In this document: positions 50,801 to 62,700 of the stretch, piece by piece
Layout of the letters: each line of letters begins with the position of its first letter
How positions within the stretch are numbered: the stretch's first letter is position 1
Source: Megalopta genalis
Taxonomy: Eukaryota > Arthropoda > Insecta > Hymenoptera > Halictidae
NCBI RefSeq assembly: GCF_051020955.1
Contig: NW_027476488.1
Location: 62,001 to 126,000 of the forward strand
DNA length: 64,000 nucleotides
Direction: 5' to 3'
The notes under the pieces: generated by a model
What the model was told of the DNA's origin: nothing
The model's database searches: none
Seen by the model: only the letters and a program-made list of their open reading frames with translations
Program-made: the position numbers and the translations under genes

Positions 50801-53800
50801 AAGTATTTGATGCTGACCAATTTGTTTCGCATGGTTTCGAAGATCAGCCTTCTACTTCGCAATTGATTTGAAGCTAAATCATATGTTTCGCATGGATTTG
50901 AAGATAAGCATTCTAGTCCGCATTGATTTGAAGCTAAATCATTTCATTCACTTGGATTTGTGGCTAACTCATTTGTTTCGCAAGCATTTGCCAAATCATG
51001 TATATCACAAATATTTGAAGCTAAACCATTTGATTCGCATGGATTTGAACTAAGCCTTCTACTTCGCATTGATATGATCCTAAATCATGTTTTTCTCTTG
51101 GATTTGAAGCTAACTCGTTTGTTTCGCATGCAGTTGAAGCTACATCATGTATATCACAGGTATTTGAAGCTAAACCATTTGTTTCGCATGGATTCGAAGA
51201 CATGCCTTCTACTTCGCATTGAAATGAAGCTACATCATGTTTCGCATGGATTTGAAGCTAAATCGTTTGTTTCGCATGCAGTTGTAGCAAAATCATGTAT
51301 GTCACAAGTATTTGAAGCTGAACCATTTGCTTCGCATGAATATTATGCTAAACCATGTGTTTCGAATGAATTTCAAGCTAAATCATGTGTTTCGGATGGA
51401 TTTGATGATAAAACTCGTTTGTGTCGCCAGCATTTGAAGCTAAATCATGTATATCACAAGTATTTGAAGCGAAATCATTTGTTTCGCGTGGATTCGAAGA
51501 TCAGCCTTCTACTTCGCATTGATTTGAAGCTAAATCATATGTTTCGCATGGATTTGAAGCCAATTCGTTTGTATCGCCTGCATTTGAAGCTAAATCATGT
51601 ATATCACAAGTATTTGAAGCTAAGCCATTTGTTTCGCATGGATTCGAAAATAAGCCTTCTACTTTGCATTGATTTGATTCTAAATCATGTTTTTCGCTTG
51701 GATTTAAAGATAACTCGTTTGTTTCGCCTGGATTTGAAGCTAAATCGTGTATATCGCAAGTATTTGGTGCTAAACCATTTGTTTCGCATGGATTCGAAGA
51801 TAAGCCTCCTACTTCGCATTGATTTGAAGCTAAATCATGTGTTTCGTATGGATTTGAAGCTAAGCCTTCTACTTCGCTTTGATTTGAAGCTAAATCATGT
51901 GTTTCGTATGGATTTAGAGCTAACACATTTGTTTCGCACGCAGTTGAAGCCAAATCATGTATAACACAAATATTTGAAGTTAAACCATTTGATTCGCATG
52001 GATTTGAAGCTAACCCTCCTACTTCGCATTGATTTGGAGCTAAATCATGTGTTTCGCATGGATTTGAAGCTAACTCGTTTGTCTCGCATGCTGTTGAATC
52101 TAAATCATGTATATCACAAGTATTTGATGCTGACCAATTTGTTTCGCATGGTTTCGAAGAGCAGCCTTCTACTTCGCAATTGATTTGAAGCTAAATCATG
52201 TGTTTCGCATGGATTTGAAGCTAACTCGTTAGTATCGCCTGCTTTTGAGGCTAAATCATGTATATCACAAGTATTTGAAGCTAAGCAATTTGTTTCGCAT
52301 GGATTCGAAGATAAGCATTCTACTTCGCATTGATTTGAAGCTAAATCATTTCATTCACTTGGATTTGTGGCTAACTCATTTGTTTCGCAAGCATTTGCCA
52401 AATCATGTATATCACAAATATTTGAAGCTAAACCATTTGATTCGCATGGATTTGAACTAAGCCTTCTACTTCGCATTGATATGAACCTAAATCATGTTTT
52501 TCTCTTGGATTTGAAGCTAACTCGTTTGTTTCGCATGCAGTTGAAGCTACATCATGTATATCACAGGTATTTGAAGCTAAACCATTTGTTTCGCATGGAT
52601 TCGAAGACATGCCTTCTACTTCGCATTGAAATGAAGCTACATCATGTTTCGCATGGATTTGAAGCTAATTCGTTTGTTTCGCATGCAGTTGTAGCAAAAT
52701 CATGTATGTCACAAGTATTTGAAGCTGAACCATTTGCTTCGCATGAATATTATGCTAAACCATGTGTTTCGAATGAATTTCAAGCTAAATCATGTGTTTC
52801 GGATGGATTTGATGATAAAACTCGTTTGTGTCGCCAGCATTTGAAGCTAAATCATGTATATCACAAGTATTTGAAGCGAAACCATTTGTTTCGCATGGAT
52901 TCGAAGATCAGCCTTCTACTTCGCATTGATTTGAAGCTAAATCATATGTTTCGCATGGATTTGAAGCCAATTCGTTTGTATCGCCTGCATTTGAAGCTAA
53001 ATCATGTATATCACAAGTATTTGAAGCTAAGCCATTTGTTTCGCATGGATTCGAAAATAAGCCTTCTACTTTGCATTGATTTGATTCTAAATCATGTTTT
53101 TCGCTTGGATTTAAAGATAACTCGTTTGTTTCGCCTGGATTTGAAGCTAAATCGTGTATATCGCAAGTATTTGGTGCTAAACCATTTGTTTCGCATGGAT
53201 TCGAAGATAAGCCTCCTACTTCGCATTGATTTGAAGCTAAATCATGTGTTTCGTATGGATTTGAAGCTAAGCCTTCTACTTCGCTTTGATTTGAAGCTAA
53301 ATCATGTGTTTCGTATGGATTTAGAGCTAACACATTTGTTTCGCACGCAGTTGAAGCCAAATCATGTATAACACAAATATTTGAAGTTAAACCATTTGAT
53401 TCGCATGGATTTGAAGCTAACCCTCCTACTTCGCATTGATTTGGAGCTAAATCATGTGTTTCGCATGGATTTGAAGCTAACTCGTTTGTCTCGCATGCTG
53501 TTGAATCTAAATCATGTATATCACAAGTATTTGATGCTGACCAATTTGTTTCGCATGGTTTCGAAGAGCAGCGTTCTACTTCGCAATTGATTTGAAGCTA
53601 AATCATGTGTTTCGCATGGATTTGAAGCTAACTCGTTAGTATCGCCTGCTTTTGAGGCTAAATCATGTATATCACAAGTATTTGAAGCTAAGCCATTTGT
53701 TTCGCATGGATTCGAAGATAAGCATTCTACTTCGCATTGATTTGAAGCTAAATCATTTCATTCACTTGGATTTGTGGCTAACTCATTTGTTTCGCAAGCA

Positions 53801-56250
53801 TTTGCCAAATCATGTATATCACAAGTATTTGAAGCTAAACCATTTGATTCGCATGGATTTGAAACTAAGCCTTCTACTTCGCATTGATATGAACCTAAAT
53901 CACGTTTTTCTCTTGGATTTGAAGCTAACTCGTTTGTTTCGCATGCAGTTGAAGCTACATCATGTATATCACAGGTATTTGAAGCTAAACCATTTGTTTC
54001 GCATGGATTCGAAGACATGCCTTCTACTTCGCATTGAAATGAAGCTACATCATGTTTCGCATGGATTTGAAGCTAATTCGTTTGTTTCGCATGCAGTTGA
54101 AGCTAAATCATGTATATCACAAGTATTTGAAGCTGAACCATTTGCTTCGCATGAATATTATGCTAAACCATATGTTTCGAATGAATTTGAAGCTAAATGA
54201 TGTGTTTCGGATGGATTTGATGATAAAACTCGTTTGTGTCGCCAGCATTTGTAGCTAAATCATGTATATCACAAGTATTTGAAGCGAAACCATTTGTTTC
54301 GCATGGATTCGAAGATCAGCCTTCTAATTCGCATTGATTTGAAGCTAAATCATATGTTTCGCATGGATTTGAAGCTAATTCGTTTGTATCGCCTGCATTT
54401 GAAGCTAAATCATGTATATCACAAGTATTTGAAGCTAAGCCATTTGTTTCGCATGGATTCGAAAATAAGCCTTCTACTTTGCATTGATTTGATTCTAAAT
54501 CATGTTTTTCGCTTGGATTTAAAGCTAACTCGTTTGTTTCGCCTGGATTTGAAGCTAAATCGTGTATATCGCAAGTATTTGGTGCTAAACAATTTGTTTC
54601 GCATGGATTCGAAGATAAGCCTCCTACTTCGCATTGATTTGAAGCTAAATCATGTGTTTCGTCTGGATTTGAAGCTAAGCCTTCTACTTCGCTTTGATTT
54701 GAAGCTAAATCATGTGTTTCGTATGGATTTAGAGCTAACACATTTGTTTCGCACGCAGTTGAAGCCAAATCATGTATAACACAAATATTTGAAGTTAAAC
54801 CATTTGATTCGCATGGATTTGAAGCTAACCCTCCTACTTCGCATTGATTTGGAGCTAAATCATGGGTTTCGCATGGATTTGAAGCTAACTCGATTGTCTC
54901 GCATGCTGTTGAAGCTAAATCATGTATATCACAAGTATTTGATGCTGACCAATTTGTTTCGCATGGTTTCGAAGATCAGCCTTCTACTTCGCAATTGATT
55001 TGAAGCTAAATCATGTGTTTCGCATGGATTTGAAGCTAACTCGTTTGTATCGCCTGCTTTTCAGGCTAAATCATGTATATCACAAGTATTTGAAGCTAAG
55101 CCATTTGATTCGCATGGATTTGAAGCTAAGCCTTCTACTTCGCAATGATTTGAAGCTAAATCATTCGATTCACTTGGATTTGTGGCTAACTCGTTTGTTT
55201 CGCATGCATTTGCCAAATCATGTATGTCACAAATATTTGAAGCTAAACCATTTGATTCGCATGGATTTGAATCTAAGCCTTCTACTTCGCATTGATATGA
55301 ATCTAAATCACGTTTATCTCTTGGATTTGAAGCTAACTCGTTTGTTTCGCATGCACTTGAAGCTAAATCATGTATATCACAAGTATTTGAAGCGAAACCA
55401 TTTGTTTCGCATGGATTCGAAGATCAGCCTTCTACTTCGCATTGATTTGAAGCTAAATCATATGTTTCGCATGGATTTGAAGCTAATTCGTTTGTATCGC
55501 CTGCATTTGAAGCTAAATCATGTATATCACAAGTATTTGAAGCTAAGCCATTTGTTTCGCATGGATTCGAAAATAAGCCTTCTACTTTGCATTGATTTGA
55601 TTCTAAATCATGTTTTTCGCTTGGATTTAAAGCTAACACGTTTGTTTCGCCTGGATTTGAAGCTAAATCGTTTATATCGCAAGTATTTGGTGCTAAACAA
55701 TTTGTTTCGCATGGATTCGAAGATAAGCCTCCTACTTCGCATTGATTTGAAGCTAAATCATGTGTTTCGTCTGGATTTGAAGCTAAGCCTTCTACTTCGC
55801 TTTGATTTGAAGCTAAATCATGTGTTTCGTATGGATTTAGAGCTAACACATTTGTTTCGCACGCAGTTGAAGCCAAATCATGTATAACACAAATATTTGA
55901 AGTTAAACCATTTGATTCGCATGGATTTGAAGCTAACCCTCCTACTTCGCATTGATTTGGAGCTAAATCATGTTTTTCGCATGGATTTGAAGCTAACTCG
56001 TTTGTCTCGCATGCTGTTGAAGCTAAATCATGTATATCACAAGTATTTGATGCTGACCAATTTGTTTCGCATGGTTTCGAAGATCAGCCTTCTACTTCGC
56101 AATTGATTTGAAGCTAAATCAAGTGTTTCGCATGGATTTGAAGCTAACTCGTTTGTATCGCCTGCTTTTCAGGCTAAATCATGTATATCACAAGTATTTG
56201 AAGCTAAGCCATTTGATTCGCATGGATTTGAAGCTAAGCCTTCTACTTCG
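44880..56250. repeat. higher-order satellite block with marker monomer, period about 1.4 kb
   Basis: This block is marked by a rare monomer pair, TTTGCTTCGCATGAATATTATG followed by a GGATGGATTTGATGATAAAACTCG-type unit (quoted here only as signatures). The marker starts at 45275 (as TTTGCTTCCCATG), 46021, 46773, 48121, 51326, 52733 and 54141. Spacings are 746, 752, 1348, 3205, 1407 and 1408 bp, so a near-uniform 1,407-bp unit (47 monomers minus 3) has amplified at the right side, with older, irregular units on the left. 51974-53380 and 53381-54788 are nearly identical copies. Confidence 0.85.
46266..47411 (+). other. longest plus-strand decapeptide open frame, probably not a gene
   Basis: This 381-codon frame reads MDLKLNHLFR-like decapeptides, Leu-, Lys- and Arg-rich, and slips into the second open frame (FEAKSFVSHG type) where an indel occurs. 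It exceeds the best minus-strand frame in length, so neither strand stands out as the coding one. There is no start context, signal sequence or domain. I regard it as a chance open frame of the satellite. Confidence 0.1.
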
Positions 56251-59200
56251 CAATGATTTGAAGCTAAATCATGTGTTTCGCTTGGATTTGAAGCTAAACC
56301 TTCTGCATCGTATTGATTTGACGCTTAATCATGTGTTTTGCATGGTTTTTATGCTAACTCGCCTGTTTCCTCTGCATTTGAAGCTATATCACTTATATCG
56401 CAAGTATCTGAACCTAAATCATTTGTTTCGCATTCATTTGAAGCTAAACCTTCTACATCGCATTTATTAGAAGCTAAACCTTCTACATCGCATTGATTTG
56501 AAGCTAAACCTTCTACATCGCATTGGTTTGAAGCTCAGTCATGTGTTTCGCATGGAGTTGGATGTAGCTCGTTTGTTTCCCCTGCATTTGAAGCTATATC
56601 ACTTACAACCCAATTGTTAGAAGCTAAATCATTTGTTTCGCACGGATTTGTAGCTAAGCCTTCTACTTCGTATCGATTTGAAGTTAAATGATATGTATCG
56701 CATGGATTTTGAAGCTAACTCGTTTTATTCGTCAGCATTTGAAGCTATATCACTTATATCCCAATTGTTTGAAGCTAAATCGTTTGTTTCGCATGGATTT
56801 GAAGCTAAACCTTCTACATCGCATTGATTTGAAGCTAAATCATGTGATTTGCTTGGATTTGAAGCTAACTCGTTTGTTTCGTCTGCATTTGAAGAAATAT
56901 CACTTAAGTCTCAAGTGTTTGAAGCTGAATCATTTGTTTCGCATGGATTTGAAGCTAAGCCTTATACTTCGTATCGATATGAAGCTAAATGAAATGTATC
57001 GCATGGATTTGAAGCTAACACGTTTGATTCGTCTGCATTTGAAGCTGTATCACTTATATCCCAAGTGATTGAAGCTAAATCTTTTGTTTCGCATGGATTT
57101 GCAGCTAAACCATCTACATCGCATTGATTTGCAGCTAAATCATTTGTCTCGCATGGATTTGAAGCTAACTCGTTTGATTCGTTTGCATTTAAAGCTATAT
57201 CACTTATAACCCAATTGTTAGAAGCTAAATCATTTATTTCGCACGGATTTGTAGCTAAGCCTTCTACTTCGTATCGATTTGAAGTTAAATGATATGTATC
57301 GCATGGATTTTGAAGCTAACTCGTTTGATTCGTCAGCATTTGAAGCTATATCACTTATATCCCAATTGTTTGATGCTAAATCGTTTGTTTCGCATGGATT
57401 TGAAGCTAAACCTTCTACATCGCATTGATTTGAAGCTAAATCATGTGTTTCGCACCGATTTGAAACTAAACCTCCTGCATCGCATTGATTTGAAGCTTAA
57501 TCATGTGTCTTGCATGGATTTGATGCTAACTTGTTTGTTTCCCCTGCATTTGAAGCTATATCACTTATATCGCAAGTATCTGAACCTAAGTCATTTGGTT
57601 CGCTTGGATTTAAAGCTAAGACTTCTACTTCGTATCAGTTTGAAGCTAAATCATATGCATCGCATTGATTTTGAAGCTCACTTGTTTGATTCGTCTGTAT
57701 TTGAAGCTATATCACTAATATCCCAAGTGTTTGAAGCTAAATCATTTGTTTCGCATGGATTTGAAGCTAAATCGTTTGATTCGTCTGCATTTGAAGCTAT
57801 ATCACTTATATCCCAAGTGTTTGGAGCTAAATCATTTGTTTCGCGTGGATTTGAAGATAAAACTTCTACATCGCGTTGAATTGAAGCTAAATCATGTGTT
57901 TCGCTTGGATTTGAAGCTAACTCGTTTGTTTCGTCTGCATTTGAAGCTATATCACTTATATCCCAATTGTTTGAAGCTGAATCATTCGTTTCGCATGGAT
58001 TTGAAGCTAAACCTTCGACATAGCATTGATTTGAAGCTTAATCATGTGTTTTGTATGGATTTGAAGCTAACTCGTTTGCTTCCCCTGCATTTGAAGCTAT
58101 ATCATTTATATCGCAAGTATTTGAAGCCAAATCATTTGTGTCGCTTGGATTTGAAGCTAAACCTTCTGCATCGCATTGATTTGAAGCTAAATCATGTGTT
58201 TTGCATGGATTTGATGCTAACTCGATTGTTTCCCCTGCATTTGAAGCTATATCACTTATATCGCAAGTATCTGAATCTAAATCATTTGTTTCGCATGAAT
58301 TTGTAGCTAAGCCTTCTACTTCGTATAGATTTGAAGTTAAATGATATGTATCGAATGGATTTGAAGCGAACTCGTTTGATTCGTCTGCATTTGAAGCTAT
58401 ATCACTTACATCCCAAGTGTTTGAAGCTAAATCATTTGTTTCGCGTGGATTTGAAGATAAACCTTCTACATCGCTTTGATTTGAAGCTAAATCATGTGTT
58501 TCGCTTGGATTTGAAGCTAACTCGTTTGTTTCGTCTGCATTTGAAGCTATATCACCTATATCGCTAGTATCTGAAGCTAAATCATTTGTTTCGCATGGAT
58601 TTGAAGCTAAACCTTCTACATCGCATTGATTTGACGCTAAATCATGTGTTTCGCTTGGATTTGAAGCTAACTCGTTTGATTCGTCTGCATTTGAAGCTAT
58701 ATCACTTATAACCCAAGTAATTGAAGCTAAATCATTGGTTTCGCATGGATTTGAAGCTAAACCTTCGACATAGCATTGATTTGAAGCTTTATCATGTGTT
58801 TTGCATGGATTTGAATCTAACTCGTTTGTTGCCCCTGCATATGAAGCTATATCACTTATATTGCAAGTATCTGAAGCTAAATCATTTGTTTCGCATGGAT
58901 TTGAAGCAAAACCTTCTACATCATATTGATTTGAATCTAAATCATGTCTTTCGCTTGTATTTGAAGCTAACTCGTTTGTTTCGTCTGCATTTGAAGCTAT
59001 GTCACTTATATCGCAAGTATTTGAAGCCAAATCATTTGTGTCGCATGGATTTGAATCTAAACATTCTACATCTCATTGATTTTAAGCTAAATCATGTGTT
59101 CCGCTTGGATTTGAAGCTAAACCTTCTACATCGCATTGACTTGACGCTAAATCATGTGCATCGCATGGATTTCGAAGCTAACTCGTTAGTTTCGCTTGTA

Positions 59201-59617
59201 TTTGAAGCTATATCACTTATATCGCAAGTATCTGATTCTAAATCATTTGTTTCGCATGGATTTGAAGCTAAGACTTCTACTTCGTATCGTTTTGAAGTTA
59301 AATGATATGTATCGCTTGGATTTTGAAGCGTAACTCGTTTGATTCGCCTGCATTTGAAGCTATATCACTTATATGGCATGTTTATGATTCTAAATCATTT
59401 ATGTCGCATGGATTTGAAGCTAAACCTTCTACATCGTATTGATTTGAAGCAAAACCTTCTACATTGCATTGATTTAAAGCTAAACCTTCTACATCGCATT
59501 GCTTTGAAACTAAGCCTACTACTTCGCATCGATTTGAAGCTTAATCATGTGTTTTGCATGGATTTGAAGCTAAATCGTTTGTTTCGTCTGCATTTGAAGA
59601 AATGCCTCTTATATCTC
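56251..59617. repeat. long segmental duplication, copy B
   Basis: It matches 38770-44057 with internal deletions. The left junction joins the 45-56 kb block type to copy A sequence near 56251-56272. At about 58621 the match jumps from the equivalent of 42040 to that of 43060 without leaving the 30-bp register. Confidence 0.85.
58038..59030 (-). other. longest minus-strand decapeptide open frame, probably not a gene
   Basis: This 330-codon frame reads as decapeptide repeats of the type ASNPCETNDL, with five variants in recurring order (NP-C-ETHD, NQ-C-DVEG, NP-C-ETND, DT-C-DISD, NA-D-ETNE). The product would be acidic and rich in Ser, Asn, Thr and Cys, without a signal peptide or any other domain. 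The start is only the first in-frame initiator codon within a repeat. It ends at a CTTAATC monomer variant, which makes a stop in this strand. Similar frames of 308-311 codons lie at 18778-19704, 20399-21325, 24473-25408, 41458-42390, 49041-49976 and 60982-61914. They are listed for completeness; I think they are by-products of satellite composition. Confidence 0.15.
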
Positions 59618-59708
59618 AAGTGTTTGAAGCTAAATCATTTGTTTCGCATGGATTTGATGCTAAGCCTTCTACTTCGTATCGATTTGAAGCTAAATGAAAT
59701 GTATCGCA

Positions 59709-62700
59709 TGGATTTGAAGCTAACACGATTGTTTCGTCTGCATTGGAAGCTATATCACTTACATCGCAAGTTCCTGTTCTAAATCACGTGTTTCGCTTGG
59801 ATTTGAAGCTAAATCTTCTACATCGCATTGATTAGCAGCTAAACCATGTGTTTCGCATGGAGTTGAAGCTAAACCTTCTACATAGAATTGTTTAGAAGCT
59901 TAGTCATGTGTTTTGCATGGGTTTGAAGCTAACTCGTTTGTTTCCCCTGCATTTATAGCTGTATCACTTATATCGCAAGTATCTGGTGCTAAATCATTTG
60001 TTTCGCATGGATTTGTAGCTAAGCCTTCTACTTCGTATCGATTTGAAGTTAAATGATATGTATCGCATGGATTTTGAAGCTAACTCGTTTGATTCGTCAG
60101 CATTTGAAGCTATATCACTTATATCCCAATTGTTTGATGCTAAATCGTTTGTTTCGCATGGATTTGAAGCTAAACCTTCTACATCGCATTGATTTGAAGC
60201 TAAATCATGTGTTTCGCACGGATTTGAAACTAAACCTCCTGCATCGCATTGATTTGAAGCTTAATCATGTGTCTTGCATGGATTTGATGCTAACTTGTTT
60301 GTTTCCCCTGCATTTGAAGCTATATCACTTATATCGCAAGTATCTGAACCTAAGTCATTTGGTTCGCTTGGATTTAAAGCTAAGACTTCTACTTCGTATC
60401 GGTTTGAAGCTAAATCATATGCATCGCATTGATTTTGAAGCTCACTTGTTTGATTCGTCTGTATTTGAAGCTATATCACTAATATCCCAAGTGTTTGAAG
60501 CTAAATCATTTGTTTCGCATGGATTTGAAGCTAAATCGTTTGATTCGTCTGCATTTGAAGCTATATCACTTATATGCCAAGTGATTGAAGCTAAATCATT
60601 TGTTTCGCATGGATTTGAAGCTAAACCTTCTGCATCGCATTGCTTTGAAGCTAAGCCTTCTACTTCGCATCGATTTGAAGTTAAATGATATGTATCGAAT
60701 GGATTTGAAGCTGACTCGTTTGATTCGTCTGCATTTGAAGCTATATCACTTATATCCCAAGTGTTTGAAGCTAAATCATTTGTTTCGCGTGGATTTGAAG
60801 ATAAAACTTCTACATCGCGTTGAATTGAAGCTAAATCATGTGTTTCGCTTGGATTTGAAGCTAACTCGTTTGTTTCGTCTGCATTTGAAGCTATATCACT
60901 TATATCCCAATTGTTTGAAGCTGAATCATTCGTTTCGCATGGATTTGAAGCTAAACCTTCGACATAGCATTGATTTGAAGCTTAATCATGTGTTTTGTAT
61001 GGATTTGAAGCTAACTCGTTTGCTTCCCCTGCATTTGAAGCTATATCATTTATATCGCAAGTATTTGAAGCCAAATCATTTGTGTCGCTTGGATTTGAAG
61101 CTAAACCTTCTGCATCGCATTGATTTGAAGCTAAATCATGTGTTTTGCATGGATTTGATGCTAACTCGATTGTTTCCCCTGCATTTGAAGCTATATCACT
61201 TATATCGCAAGTATCTGAATCTAAATCATTTGTTTCGCATGAATTTGTAGCTAAGCCTTCTACTTCGTATAGATTTGAAGTTAAATGATATGTATCGAAT
61301 GGATTTGAAGCGAACTCGTTTGATTCGTCTGCATTTGAAGCTATATCACTTACATCCCAAGTGTTTGAAGCTAAATCATTTGTTTCGCGTGGATTTGAAG
61401 ATAAACCTTCTACATCGCGTTGATTTGAAGCTAAATCATGTGTTTCGCTTGGATTTGAAGCTAACTCGTTTGTTTCGTCTGCATTTGAAGCTATATCACC
61501 TATATCGCTAGTATCTGAAGCTAAATCATTTCTTTCGCATGGATTTGAAGCTAAACCTTCTACATCGCATTGATTTGCTGCTAAATCATGTGTTTCGCAT
61601 GGATTTGATGCTAAACCTTCTACATCGCATGGATTTGAAGCTGAACCTTCTACATCGCACTGATTTGAAGCTAAATCACGTGTTTCGCTTGGATACGAAG
61701 CTAACCCGTTTGTTTCTCCTGCATTTGAAGCTATATCACTTATATAGCATGTATATGATGCTAAATCATTTATGTCGCATTGCTTTGAAGCTAAGCCTTC
61801 TACTTCGCATTGATTTGAAGCTAAATTATGTGTTTCGGTTGAATTTGAACCTAATTCGTTTGTTTCGCATGCAGTTGAAGCTAAATCATGTATAAAACAA
61901 GTATTTGATTCCATACTATACGTTTCGCATGGATTTGAAACCTAGCCTTCTACTTCGCATTGATTTGAAGATAAATCATGTGTTTCGAATGGATTTGATG
62001 CTAATCCTTCTACTTCGTATTGAGTTGTAGCTAAACCATTTGTTTCGCATCGATCCTAAAATCAGGTTTCTACTTCGCATTGATTAGAAGCAAAATCATG
62101 AGTTTCGAACTGATTTGAAGCTAACTCGTTTGTTTAGAATGCAGTTGAAGCTAAATCATGTATATCACATGTATTTGAAGCTAAACCATTTGAATCGCAT
62201 GGATTTGAAGCTGAACCTTCTACTTCACATTGATTTGAAGCTGAATCATTTGTTCCGCATGAATTTGAAGCTAACCCGTTTGTTTCATATGCAGTTGAAG
62301 CTAAATGATGTATATCAAAAGTATTTGAAGCTGAACTATTTGTTTCGCATGGATTTGAAGCTAAACCTTCTAAATCGCATTGATTTGAAGCTAAATCATG
62401 TGATTCGCTTGGATTTGAAGCTAACTCGTTTGTTTCGTCTGCATTTGAAGCTACGTCACTTATATCGCAAGTATTTGAAGCCAAATCAATTGTGTCGCAT
62501 GGATTTGAATCAAAACATTCTGTATCTCATTCATTTGAAGCTAAATCACGTGTTCAGCTTGGATTTGAAGCTAAACCTTCTACATCGCATTGATTTGACG
62601 CTAAATCATGTGTTTCGCTTGGATTTGAAGCTAACTCGTTTGATTCGTCTGCATTTGAAGCTATATCACTTATAACCCAAGTAATTGAAGCTAAATCATT

